DNA from: Kutzneria buriramensis
GTDB lineage: Bacteria; Actinomycetota; Actinomycetes; Mycobacteriales; Pseudonocardiaceae
Direction of reading: 5' to 3'
Assembly: GCF_003387475.1 (NCBI RefSeq)
Contig: NZ_QUNO01000021.1
Location: 1-64,000 of the forward strand
DNA length: 64,000 bases
Made by a program: the position numbers and the translations under genes. Below are positions 25,207 to 33,262 of this stretch, in pieces (the first letter of the stretch is position 1; every line of letters begins with the position of its first letter). Below the pieces are notes generated by a model, which made no database searches, had not been told where the DNA came from, and saw only the letters and a list, made by a program, of their open reading frames with translations.

Positions 25207-25797
25207 GTGGTCCAAGGCAACGCGCACGTCCGGTCCGACCGGGTGTTCACCGTCCCCAACCTGCTGAGCATCCTGCGGCTGGCGGGCGTGCCGCTGTTCC
25301 TGTGGCTGCTGCTGGGCCCCCGCGAGGACGTCTGGGCCATCGTGGTCCTCGCGCTCGCCGCGATCTCCGACTGGCTGGACGGCAAGCTGGCCCGCTGGCT
25401 CGACCAGGCCAGCCGCCTGGGCGCGCTGCTGGACCCGGCGGCGGACCGCCTCTACATCCTGGCCACGGCGTTCGCGTTCGTGGTGCGGGGCATCCTGCCG
25501 TGGTGGTTCGTGGCCCTGGTGCTGCTGCGCGACGTGGCGGTCTCGCTCTGCCTGCCGCTGCTGCGCCGCGCCGGCTACGACACGCCGGACGTGATCTACC
25601 TCGGCAAGGCCGCGACCTTCTGCCTGCTGTACGCGCTGCCGATCCTGCTGCTGGCGCAGGTCGGCCCGACCACCGCGATGATCGCGGGCCCGATCGGCTA
25701 CGGCTTCGCCGGCTGGGGCCTGCTGATGCACGTCTGGTCGGGCGCCCTCTACGTGTTCCAGAGCATCAACGCGGCCCGCCACCCGATCCGCCGCTGA
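25207..25797 (+). CDS. CDP-alcohol phosphatidyltransferase family protein
   Basis: A 196-residue membrane enzyme of the PgsA/Pis type. The diagnostic motif DG-x2-AR-x8-G-x3-D-x3-D is intact in DGKLARWLDQASRLGALLDP followed by AAD. About five or six hydrophobic helices surround it. It should join a CDP-activated lipid to an alcohol such as glycerol phosphate, inositol phosphate or another, in membrane lipid synthesis. I chose GTG at 25207; the frame continues upstream only through the minisatellite and is not credible there. No clear ribosome-binding site is seen, but CATAGGCT a short way upstream could be a -10 for a leaderless message. It overlaps the GNAT gene. Confidence 0.9.
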   Translation: MVQGNAHVRSDRVFTVPNLLSILRLAGVPLFLWLLLGPREDVWAIVVLALAAISDWLDGKLARWLDQASRLGALLDPAADRLYILATAFAFVVRGILPWWFVALVLLRDVAVSLCLPLLRRAGYDTPDVIYLGKAATFCLLYALPILLLAQVGPTTAMIAGPIGYGFAGWGLLMHVWSGALYVFQSINAARHPIRR

Positions 25798-26285
25798 TGC
25801 TCGTCGAGGCGATCGCCACCGAGCGGCTGCGACTGCTGCCGCTACGGGTCGAGCACGCCGAGGAAATGGCCGCCGTTCTGGCGGATCCCGCGCTGCACAC
25901 GTACATCGGCGGCGCCCCGAGCACGGTGGAACGGCTGCGCGTCCGGTACCGGCATCTCGAGGCCGGCTCGCCGAACCCGGAGATCACCTGGCTGAACTGG
26001 GTGATCAGCCTCGACGGCCGCCTGACCGGCACGGTGCAGGCGACGGTCGGCCCGGGCCCGACGGCCGAGATCGCCTGGGTCGTCGGCACCGCCTGGCAAG
26101 GCCGCGGCATCGCCAAGGAGGCGGCGAAGGCCCTGGTCGAGTGGCTCGGCCGGCAGTCGGTCCGCACGGTCGTCGCGCACGTCCACCCCGACCACCACGC
26201 CTCCGTCGCGGTCGCGACAGCCGCCGGTCTTGAGCCGACCGACGAGACGCAGGACGGCGAGGTCAGGTTCCGTTACAGCTATTGA
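25797..26285 (+). CDS. GNAT-family N-acetyltransferase
   Basis: A 162-residue acetyltransferase of the RimJ/RimL-like branch. It starts with TERLRLLPLRVEHAEEM, has a beta-strand IAWVVGTAWQGRGIAKEAAK containing the acetyl-CoA pyrophosphate loop (GRGIA), and HVHPDHHASVAVATAAGLEP as the last core segment. The ATG overlaps the TGA of the phosphatidyltransferase (TGATG shared bases), so the genes are coupled. Substrate unknown. The left arm of a putative TetR operator (26273-26293) lies in its last codons. Confidence 0.88.
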   Translation: MLVEAIATERLRLLPLRVEHAEEMAAVLADPALHTYIGGAPSTVERLRVRYRHLEAGSPNPEITWLNWVISLDGRLTGTVQATVGPGPTAEIAWVVGTAWQGRGIAKEAAKALVEWLGRQSVRTVVAHVHPDHHASVAVATAAGLEPTDETQDGEVRFRYSY

Positions 26286-26293
26286 CTGTAACG
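26273..26293. promoter_or_regulatory. Putative TetR operator upstream of the DUF4863 gene
   Basis: Perfect dyad GTTACAG (26273-26279), 7-base spacer, CTGTAAC (26287-26293), ending 13 bases before the ATG at 26307. The same arms and the same 7-base gap occur before the tetR gene at 33222-33242. The regulator encoded at 32596-33201 is therefore likely to control this gene. Confidence 0.7.
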
Positions 26294-26306
26294 CTACCGT
26301 GGTGGC

Positions 26307-26816
26307 ATGACCACCGCGCAGGAGTTGATCGATCGCGGCATTCCCTTCCTCGACCAGGTGAAGAACCGGACCGCCGGCGGCAAGCTGGAGACCTGGCTGA
26401 ACCAGACCTACGGCCCCGGCACCGCGCTCTACGACGACCTCGCGCGCATGATCACCGAGGGCGTGCGCGACGGGTGGGCGGCCAACATCGAGGTGGACGG
26501 CCCGCGCTACCGCCGCAGCAAGATCGCCGAACCGGCCGACGCGCTGAACTACTTCAGCGTCACGGCGGTCTACATGGACAGCGTCGAGCCGTACCGCGGC
26601 CAGTACCACCAGCACCCGTACGGCGAGCTCAACCTGGTCGTCCCGCTGACGCCCGGCGCCGAGCTGATGGGCCCGCGCGGCTGGCAGGGGCCCGGCTGGA
26701 CCGCGCCGGCGCCCGGCAGCCACCACTACCCGGAGGTTCGCGGCGGCGCGCTGATCGCGCTGTTCTACCTGCCCGCCGGCCGGATCTCCTACGACATCAC
26801 GCCGCCCGCGGCATAG
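26307..26816 (+). CDS. DUF4863 protein, 4-hydroxylaminobenzoate lyase (PnbB)-like
   Basis: A 169-residue protein that resembles the DUF4863/PnbB family, which converts 4-hydroxylaminobenzoate to protocatechuate and ammonia in nitrobenzoate breakdown. Family-like segments are AEPADALNYFSVTAVYM, YHQHPYGELNLVVPLTPGAEL and GALIALFYLPAGRISYDI; the His pair in HQHPYGE suggests a cupin-type metal site. The family call is from memory and moderate; the true substrate may differ. A putative TetR operator lies just before the start. It is a single gene, followed by an AraC regulator. Confidence 0.65.
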   Translation: MTTAQELIDRGIPFLDQVKNRTAGGKLETWLNQTYGPGTALYDDLARMITEGVRDGWAANIEVDGPRYRRSKIAEPADALNYFSVTAVYMDSVEPYRGQYHQHPYGELNLVVPLTPGAELMGPRGWQGPGWTAPAPGSHHYPEVRGGALIALFYLPAGRISYDITPPAA

Positions 26817-26957
26817 TCCACAGTGGACTTCGGGCGGGCGACTGATCGTGTGCGGACAGTGGCCCGGCCGACCGTTCGTCCAGTCGTTGCCGGACGGAGC
26901 GGGTACCCGTCGCCGCGTTCGCGGCATCGCACGGCGCCGCGATGGATACTGCGGTTG

Positions 26958-27824
26958 ATGAGCGTGGACAGCGCGGCGCCCGAGGCGCGCCGAAGACGGG
27001 ACGACTGGCCGGATGTCGGCTGGACGGTGTTGCGCGTCTACCAGTACGACAACGCCGAACGCGCGGAGTTGCAACTGCCGCCGAGCGGCGACCAGTCCAT
27101 TGTGCTCGCGAACGTGGGCGTGACGACCATCGAGTCGCGACACGGTTCGACCTGGGGCGCCGCCCGTTTCGGCCCCGGCCAAATCGGACTGACCGCGCCG
27201 GGGCGGGCGACCGACATCCGCTGGCGCGGCACGGAACGCACATTGACGACGCATATCGAGATCCCCGGCGCGCTAATCGACCGCACCTGCGTCGAATTGT
27301 GGGGCCGGGACGCCGCAAGATTGGGCCGACCGGACGCGTTGTCCGTCGAGGATCCGGTGTTGTCCTCGGTCGCCGACGCCTTGTGTGCGGCCGCCCGCGC
27401 CGGCGTCGACGAGTTCTACGCTGAGTCGGCGGCGACATTTCTCGCCGCGCACCTGCTGACCGTGCACGCGTCCGCGCCGACGCCCCGTGAGCTGGGCCGG
27501 GAGGACCAGCGGGTGCGCCGCGCGGCGCAATTCATCCGGGAAAACCACCAGTTGCCGCTCACGCTGGCCGAGATGGCCGCGGTGGCCGACCTGAGTCCGT
27601 TCCACTTCCTCCGCGTTTTCAAGGCGGAGACCGGTCAGACGCCGTATCGCTTCCTGACCAAGGTTCGGGTCGAGCGCGCCCGGCGGCATTTGAGCCGTCA
27701 CGAACTGTCCATCACCGAGATCGCTCATCTGTGTGGGTTCGCGTCACCCTCCAGGCTGACGTCGGCCTTTCGCAGCGAAACCGGCCAGTCACCCTCCGAG
27801 TATCGGGCGGGCCGACCGCAATAA
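26958..27824 (+). CDS. AraC-family transcriptional regulator
   Basis: A 288-residue regulator with a cupin-like N-terminal domain (about 1-170) and a C-terminal AraC DNA-binding domain with two helix-turn-helix motifs: LPLTLAEMAAVADLSPFHFLR and LSITEIAHLCGFASPSRLTS, with the family sentence TGQTPYRFLTKVRVERARRHL between them. The ATG at 26958 starts the recognisable domain; the frame is open upstream to 26823. It lies just before the molybdenum hydroxylase operon, about 60 bases away on the same strand, and may control it, which is inference. Confidence 0.9.
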   Translation: MSVDSAAPEARRRRDDWPDVGWTVLRVYQYDNAERAELQLPPSGDQSIVLANVGVTTIESRHGSTWGAARFGPGQIGLTAPGRATDIRWRGTERTLTTHIEIPGALIDRTCVELWGRDAARLGRPDALSVEDPVLSSVADALCAAARAGVDEFYAESAATFLAAHLLTVHASAPTPRELGREDQRVRRAAQFIRENHQLPLTLAEMAAVADLSPFHFLRVFKAETGQTPYRFLTKVRVERARRHLSRHELSITEIAHLCGFASPSRLTSAFRSETGQSPSEYRAGRPQ

Positions 27825-27886
27825 TCGCCGGTTCACACCGCAATCTGCGGAATGCGGCCGTCGGATCGGCCACTTACGGTGGCGGC

Positions 27887-28387
27887 GTGTCCACCAACGA
27901 CTTGCCCGCCACCACGGTCGAAGTGACCTGCACGATCAACGGCGATCCCGTACGGCTCACGCTGGATCCGCGCGAGTCGCTGCTGGACGTGCTGCGTGAA
28001 CGACTCGCCCTGACCGGTACCAAGAAGGGCTGCGACCAGGGCCACTGCGGCGCCTGCACCGTGCACCTCGGCGGCCGCCGCGTCGTGTCCTGCCTGACGC
28101 CGGCCGTGCAGGCCGCCGGCCAGGACATCCACACCATCGAGAGCGTCGCCGGTCCCGACGGCGGACTGCATCCGCTGCAACAGGCGTTCGTCGACAATGA
28201 CGCCTTGCAGTGCGGCTACTGCACGCCCGGGCAGATCATGTCCGGCCTCGCGTGCATCGCCGAGGGGCATATGGCCGACGACGACCAGATCCGCGAGTAC
28301 CTCAGCGGAAACGTGTGCCGCTGCGGCGCGTACTGCGGCATCGTCGCCGCCGTGCGGCAGGTCGCCGGCATGACGCAGGAGGGCTGA
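27887..28387 (+). CDS. Molybdenum hydroxylase [2Fe-2S] subunit (xanthine dehydrogenase family)
   Basis: A 166-residue iron-sulphur subunit of the CoxS/XdhC/YagT type. The plant-ferredoxin cluster is bound by Cys49, Cys54, Cys57 and Cys69 (CDQGHCGACTVHLGG, then SC), and the second cluster by CGYCTPGQ and CRCGAYC in the C-terminal helical domain. It passes electrons from the molybdenum site to FAD. The start GTG is 62 bases after the AraC gene. The FAD subunit gene follows after 3 bases, so this is the first gene of a three-subunit operon. Confidence 0.93.
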   Translation: MSTNDLPATTVEVTCTINGDPVRLTLDPRESLLDVLRERLALTGTKKGCDQGHCGACTVHLGGRRVVSCLTPAVQAAGQDIHTIESVAGPDGGLHPLQQAFVDNDALQCGYCTPGQIMSGLACIAEGHMADDDQIREYLSGNVCRCGAYCGIVAAVRQVAGMTQEG

Positions 28388-28390
28388 CCC

Positions 28391-29389
28391 GTGCGACCGT
28401 TCGCCTACGCCGCGCCCGGCAGCGTCGATGACGCCGTCGCCGTGCTGCGCGACGCCGTGCCCGGCACCAAGATCCTCGCCGGTGGCACCACGTTGTACGA
28501 CCTCATGAAGCTCGGGGTGGAAGCGCCGCCCGCGGTCGTGGACGTGTTGCGGCTGCCGGAACTCGCCGGCATCACCGTCACCGACTCCGAGCTGGTCTTC
28601 GGCGCCGGTGTCCGGATGGCCGACGTGTCCGACCACCCCGTGGTGCGCGCCGACTACCCCGCGCTGGCCGAGTCGATCTGGCGGGCCGCCTCCCAGCAGC
28701 TGCGCAACATGGCCACGCTCGGCGGAAACCTGTTGCAGCGCACCAGGTGCGGCTACTTCCGGGGCACGGACTTCGCCTGTAACAAGCGGAATCCCGGCAG
28801 CGGCTGCGCCGCCATCGAGGGGCACGACCGGCACCACGCGCTGCTGGGCGCCAGTTCCCTGTGCAGCGCCACGTACGCCGGCGACTTCGCCATCGCGCTG
28901 CGCGCCTTCGACGCGGTCGTCGACGTGGTGGGGCCTCGCGGCGAGCGCCCCATCGCGCTGGCCGACCTGCACGTCGAGCCGGGGGAGGACCCCAGCCGCG
29001 AACACGTGCTGGACGTCGACGAGCTGATCGTCCGCATCCGGGTTCCGCTCACCCCGGCCGGTCGGGGCTCCACCTACCTGAAGATCCGCGACCGTGAGTC
29101 CTACGCCTTCGCGCTGGCGTCGGCCGCGGTCGGGCTCGTGATCGACGGACAGGGCGTGGTGACCGAGAGCCGGATCGCGCTGGGCGGGGTGGCCACCCGC
29201 CCGTGGCGGGCGGTCGAGGCCGAGCAGTCGCTGCTGGGCCAGCCGCTGACCGCCGAGTCGGCCCGGCGGGCCGGCGAGATCGCGTTCGCGGACGCACGTC
29301 CCGGCCGCACCAACCGATTCCGCATCGAGCTGGGCATCCGCACCGTCGCCGACGCCGTGCGCACTGCCGGGGAGCGGGCCGTCCGATGA
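28391..29389 (+). CDS. Molybdenum hydroxylase FAD-binding subunit
   Basis: A 332-residue CoxM/YagS-type subunit. AGGTTLYDLMKLG binds the FAD pyrophosphate, and ATLGGNLLQRTRCGYFRG with CNKRNPGSGCAA is the long Cys-containing insertion typical of YagS-like proteins, which can hold a [4Fe-4S] cluster. IALGGVATRPWRA is in the C-terminal domain. GTG start with GGAGGGC a few bases upstream. It overlaps the large-subunit gene by 4 bases. It carries electrons from the iron-sulphur subunit to the final acceptor. Confidence 0.93.
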   Translation: MRPFAYAAPGSVDDAVAVLRDAVPGTKILAGGTTLYDLMKLGVEAPPAVVDVLRLPELAGITVTDSELVFGAGVRMADVSDHPVVRADYPALAESIWRAASQQLRNMATLGGNLLQRTRCGYFRGTDFACNKRNPGSGCAAIEGHDRHHALLGASSLCSATYAGDFAIALRAFDAVVDVVGPRGERPIALADLHVEPGEDPSREHVLDVDELIVRIRVPLTPAGRGSTYLKIRDRESYAFALASAAVGLVIDGQGVVTESRIALGGVATRPWRAVEAEQSLLGQPLTAESARRAGEIAFADARPGRTNRFRIELGIRTVADAVRTAGERAVR

Positions 29390-31536
29390 GGGTCGACGCG
29401 TACGAGAAGGTCACCGGGAAGGCGCTCTACGGCGCGGACCGCGTGCTGCCCGGGATGGCGTTCGCCGCCCTGGCCCTGGCCAGGACCGGCCGCGGCCGGC
29501 TGATCAGCGTGGACACCAGCGCCGCCGCGGCCGTGCCCGGGGTGCTGGCCGTGGAGACGCACTTCGACCTCGCCAGCCCCGGCTTCGTGATGGGTGGCGG
29601 CTTCGGCTTCCAGAGCCTCCAGCCGATGACCGACGACCACATCGCCTACCGCGGGCAGCCGATCGCCATCGTGGTGGCGGAGACACCGGTCGCGGCCACC
29701 GAGGCCGCCGAGGCGATCACCGCCGAGTACGAGGACGAGCCGACCGCGCTGCACCTGGACTCCGAGGGCGCCACGACGCTCGTGCAGGAGGAGGCCATCC
29801 CCCTGCCGTTCCTGGCCGACCTCAAGGTCGGCGACGCCGACGCGGTGATCGACGCCAGCCCGGTGACGATCGAGGGCACCTACGAGCACCCGCCGCAGCA
29901 CGCCGTGCCGATGGAGCTCAATGGCGGTGTGGTGCACTGGGACGGCGACACGCTGATCGTGCACGAGGGCACCCAGAACGCCAACGCCCTGCGGTTCGGC
30001 CTCGCGCAGCAGTTGGGCATCGACGCCGCGAACATCGAGGTCCGGTCGCCGTACGTCGGCGGCGGCTTCGGCCAGAAGAACTCGCTTCTGGTCCACATAG
30101 GACCGTTGGCGCTCGTGTCGAAGCGGTTGGGGCGGCCGGTGAAGCTGGTGCTTGCCCGCACCCAGACGTTCCACAACGGCAGCTTCCGGCCGGCCAGCCG
30201 GCAGCGGATCCGGCTCGGCGCGGACGAGACCGGCAAGATCACCGCCGCGGTGCACGAGGTGGATCAGCAGACCTCGCGCCACGATCTGTTCCCCGCGATG
30301 CACACCGAGACCTCCGCCCGGCTGTACGGCCTGTCGGCGTACCGCGGCCGGCAGCGGCTGGTGCAGACCGACGTGCAGACGCCGGGGTACATGCGGGCCC
30401 CGTTCGAGAGCCCGTCGATGTTCGCCTTCGAGCAGGTGGTGGACGAGCTGGCGTACAAGGTCGGCCGGGACCCGGTCGAACTGCGGCTGGCCAACGACAC
30501 CGACACCGACCCGATCAGCGGGCTGCCGTTCTCGACGCGGTACGTGGCCGACTGCCTGAGGCGCGGGGCCGAGCTGTTCGGCTGGTCCGGCCGCAACCCC
30601 GAGCCGCGCTCGATGCGTGCCGACGACGGATCCCTCATCGGCTGGGGTGTGGCGATCGGCAACTATCCCTGCAACACGGCCGCCACCAATGCCACCCTGA
30701 CCGCCGGCGAGGACGGCCGGGTCACCGTCGCCGTCGACGGACACGAGATGGGGCAGGGGATCCGGTCGACGATCGCCCTGCACGTGGCCCAGGACTTGGG
30801 AATTCCCGTGGGTGACGTGGTCGTGCAGGTCGGCGACACCACGGTCGGCACACAGCACCTCACGGCCGGTTCGTGGGGCACCGCCTCGGCGCTGCCGTCC
30901 GTCCACTCCGGACTCAGGGAGCTTCGCAAGCACCTCGACGTGGCGGACACCGGCGACGTCGAGGTCGCGCCGGCTGTCGCGGCCGTCGGCCACGCGGTGA
31001 CGGTGCACGCGGACTCGGTCGGCCCCGGCCAGCCGGCGGACGCGTTGGCCCAGTCGATGACCGGGCACCTCGCGATCACCGGGCCGGAGTATCCGGGCTT
31101 CGTCACCTTCAGCTGGATCGCGCATTTCGTCGAGGTGCGGGTGGAGCCCACCACGTGCCGGATCCGGGTGCCTCGCGTGGTCAGCGTCGCCGACTGCGGC
31201 CGGGTCGCCAGTCCCGTCACGGCGGCCAGCCAGGTTCGTGGCGGCGTGATCTGGGGGATCGGCGCCGCGTTGCGTGAGGAGTCCATGGTGGACGATCGCT
31301 TCGGTGGGTTCGTCAACTCCACGCTGGAGGAGTATCCGGTGATGGTCAACGCCGATGTGCACAGCATCGACGTGGACTTCATCGACAAGCCCGACTACCG
31401 GTACAACCCGGTCGGTGTGAAGGGTCTCGGCGAAGTCTCCATGGTCGGCGCGGCCGCCGCCGTCGCCAATGCCGTGCATCACGCGACCGGCCGGCGGCAC
31501 TACAGATTGCCGATCCGGATCGAACATGTCATCTGA
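29386..31536 (+). CDS. Molybdenum hydroxylase large subunit, molybdopterin-binding
   Basis: A 716-residue catalytic subunit of the xanthine dehydrogenase/aldehyde oxidase family, YagR-like. Visible are the N-terminal YEKVTGKALYGAD, YRGQPIAIVVAE, the cofactor-binding GGGFGQKN, GHEMGQGIRSTIA and the C-terminal VKGLGEVSMVG, whose Glu is the likely catalytic base. It would hydroxylate an aldehyde or N-heterocycle at the molybdenum centre. ATG overlaps the FAD subunit stop by 4 bases. Its last 11 bases overlap a membrane protein gene. Substrate is not evident; no cofactor-insertion gene is in view. Confidence 0.93.
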   Translation: MRVDAYEKVTGKALYGADRVLPGMAFAALALARTGRGRLISVDTSAAAAVPGVLAVETHFDLASPGFVMGGGFGFQSLQPMTDDHIAYRGQPIAIVVAETPVAATEAAEAITAEYEDEPTALHLDSEGATTLVQEEAIPLPFLADLKVGDADAVIDASPVTIEGTYEHPPQHAVPMELNGGVVHWDGDTLIVHEGTQNANALRFGLAQQLGIDAANIEVRSPYVGGGFGQKNSLLVHIGPLALVSKRLGRPVKLVLARTQTFHNGSFRPASRQRIRLGADETGKITAAVHEVDQQTSRHDLFPAMHTETSARLYGLSAYRGRQRLVQTDVQTPGYMRAPFESPSMFAFEQVVDELAYKVGRDPVELRLANDTDTDPISGLPFSTRYVADCLRRGAELFGWSGRNPEPRSMRADDGSLIGWGVAIGNYPCNTAATNATLTAGEDGRVTVAVDGHEMGQGIRSTIALHVAQDLGIPVGDVVVQVGDTTVGTQHLTAGSWGTASALPSVHSGLRELRKHLDVADTGDVEVAPAVAAVGHAVTVHADSVGPGQPADALAQSMTGHLAITGPEYPGFVTFSWIAHFVEVRVEPTTCRIRVPRVVSVADCGRVASPVTAASQVRGGVIWGIGAALREESMVDDRFGGFVNSTLEEYPVMVNADVHSIDVDFIDKPDYRYNPVGVKGLGEVSMVGAAAAVANAVHHATGRRHYRLPIRIEHVI

Positions 31537-32599
31537 CGTCGCCGCTTCGGAGGTCGTCGGCCGTCCTTCCGTCAGCGCGCCCGACGCCTTGAGCCCGGAG
31601 GCCCTCGCCGATGCCCGGCGGGGGCAACCCCGGCGCGGCTTGCTCGGTCTGTTTTTCGCCCTGCCGGCTTCCGTGCTTCTGGCGGTCGGCTGGGGCGGTC
31701 CCGTGCACACCTTCACCGTGCTCGGCCCGCTGCTGACGTTCGCGCTGCCCATCGTCGCCGTGATCGCGTTCTGGTGGCAGGACTGGCCCGGCAGCCTGCT
31801 CACCGGCGGCTGGTCGGGTTTGTACGACACGGTGATCGTCGCCGTCGGCGGCGTGCTGCTGACCGTGCTCGGTCAGGGCCTCGTCTCCGGCGTCGACCTG
31901 GCCGGCATCTTCGCCCCCGGTCCCGGCCATCCGTCGATGTCCTCGGTGGTACCCCTCGCCGTCGGCATCTTCGGCGTGATCTTGCAGCTCACCCTCGTCG
32001 GCGAGTGCTGGCCGCTGCGTGGGCTCGCCCGCGTCCCTTCCGGCCTCGCCGCCTTGGCCGTCTGCTGGCTGGTGGGCTTGGCCCTGTACTTCGGTCTCGT
32101 CCGCACCGGCCTCGTCGTCGGCGAGTCGTACGCCAGCTGGATCGCCGCCCTCGGCGCGTGGCAGATGATCTGGTACGTCGCCCTCCGCGGCTGGCCCTTC
32201 GCCCGCATACCTAGGCGGGGTATCCGTCTGATCACCGCCCATCTAGCCGTGATCGCCTGCGGCTGGCTCAGCTACCTGTTCGCCGTGCACGTCCTGGGCT
32301 GGGAGGCCAACCGCCTCGCCGAAGTCTCCGGCTCCGCCATCGCCGCGATCCTCCTCGTGGCCATGCTCTTCGAGGCGTGGCCCGGAATTCTGCTGTCCGA
32401 AGTCCTCGGCCGCACCCTGATTCTGCTGCTGGTCGTCGCCCTGACCGCCGTCTTCGCCCTGATGCTGCCGGTAGTCGCCGGCTGGATCGGTGTGCCGGAT
32501 CGCCAGGCGTTGAGCTGGTCCACGCACACCACCCTCAACGCCGTGAGCCTGGCCGTGATCCTGCACGTAGCCGTCTGGCGCCGCTGGCTCGCCGACTAA
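31526..32599 (+). CDS. Polytopic membrane protein, hypothetical
   Basis: A 357-residue membrane protein with about nine or ten hydrophobic helices and a short hydrophilic N-terminus (about 45 residues). I do not recognise the family. The ATG lies inside the end of the molybdenum hydroxylase gene (11-base overlap), so it is probably translated with it and may serve transport of the substrate or anchor the enzyme; that is inference. Aromatic-rich segments such as WYVALRGWPFARIPRRG are visible. It converges with and slightly overlaps the tetR gene end. Confidence 0.75.
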   Translation: MSSDVAASEVVGRPSVSAPDALSPEALADARRGQPRRGLLGLFFALPASVLLAVGWGGPVHTFTVLGPLLTFALPIVAVIAFWWQDWPGSLLTGGWSGLYDTVIVAVGGVLLTVLGQGLVSGVDLAGIFAPGPGHPSMSSVVPLAVGIFGVILQLTLVGECWPLRGLARVPSGLAALAVCWLVGLALYFGLVRTGLVVGESYASWIAALGAWQMIWYVALRGWPFARIPRRGIRLITAHLAVIACGWLSYLFAVHVLGWEANRLAEVSGSAIAAILLVAMLFEAWPGILLSEVLGRTLILLLVVALTAVFALMLPVVAGWIGVPDRQALSWSTHTTLNAVSLAVILHVAVWRRWLAD

Positions 32600-33201
32600 C
32601 CAGCGATGGCCGGCCACAGCACGGCCACCACTTTCTCGGCAAGGTCCTTCGACGGTTCACCCCGGTAGAAAGCCCCGAAGTAGCTGCCGAAGCACATGAT
32701 CGCGATGGTGTGCGGGTCGATGGCGTCCCGCACCTCGCCGCGGTTCTGCAACTGCGCCAGCACGTCCTCCAGCAGCGACACCCTGGGCTCGATGGCGTGC
32801 GTGCGCAGGATGTCGAGCAGCTCGGGGGTGCGGATGGCCTCGCCGGCGAAGTTGCCCATCAGCACCATGGCGTCCGGGTTGAAGTACGTGGGGTCGAGCC
32901 GCCGGACGGCCTCCACCAGCGCCTCGCGCGGCGCGAGTTTGGCGAGGTCGACGGTGTACGTGTCGCGCTGCCGGCGGAAGCCGTAGTCGAGCGCGTCCAC
33001 CACGAGGTCGAACTTGGTGCTCCAACGCCGGTACAGCGTCGGCCGCGTGACGCCGGCATCGGCGACGATGTCGCCGATGGTCATCCGCGAGTAGCCGTCC
33101 CGCACCAGCCGCTCACGGGTGGCGAGGATGATCGCCTCGTCGATGGCCGCGTCACGGGGCCGGCCGCCGACGTTACCCCGCTCGCTGTCGTCCTTGGACA
33201 T
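32596..33201 (-). CDS. TetR/AcrR-family transcriptional repressor
   Basis: A 201-residue regulator. The N-terminal helix-turn-helix is clear (SRMTIGDIVADAGVTRPTLY, then RRWSTKFDLV), followed by a helical ligand-binding and dimerisation domain with Tyr/Phe-rich C-terminus (FGSYFGAFYRGEPS). A perfect dyad with arms GTTACAG and CTGTAAC lies 21 bases before its start, and an identical dyad lies before the DUF4863 gene at 26307. This points to autoregulation and to control of that gene. The divergent phosphotransferase gene at 33263 also lies beside the operator and may be a target. It converges with the membrane protein gene, overlapping it by 4 bases. Confidence 0.92.
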   Translation of the reverse strand: MSKDDSERGNVGGRPRDAAIDEAIILATRERLVRDGYSRMTIGDIVADAGVTRPTLYRRWSTKFDLVVDALDYGFRRQRDTYTVDLAKLAPREALVEAVRRLDPTYFNPDAMVLMGNFAGEAIRTPELLDILRTHAIEPRVSLLEDVLAQLQNRGEVRDAIDPHTIAIMCFGSYFGAFYRGEPSKDLAEKVVAVLWPAIAG

Positions 33202-33221
33202 GGACCTACCGTACCGGATAG

Positions 33222-33242
33222 GTTACAGCGAGCAGCTGTAAC
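33222..33242. promoter_or_regulatory. Putative TetR operator in the tetR/phosphotransferase divergent region
   Basis: Dyad GTTACAG (33222-33228), 7-base spacer, CTGTAAC (33236-33242); here the symmetry extends one base further inward. It lies 21 bases from both the tetR start at 33201 and the phosphotransferase start at 33263, so one bound dimer could repress both genes. Confidence 0.75.
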
Positions 33243-33262
33243 TAAGAGCTTCCGGGGGTCGT

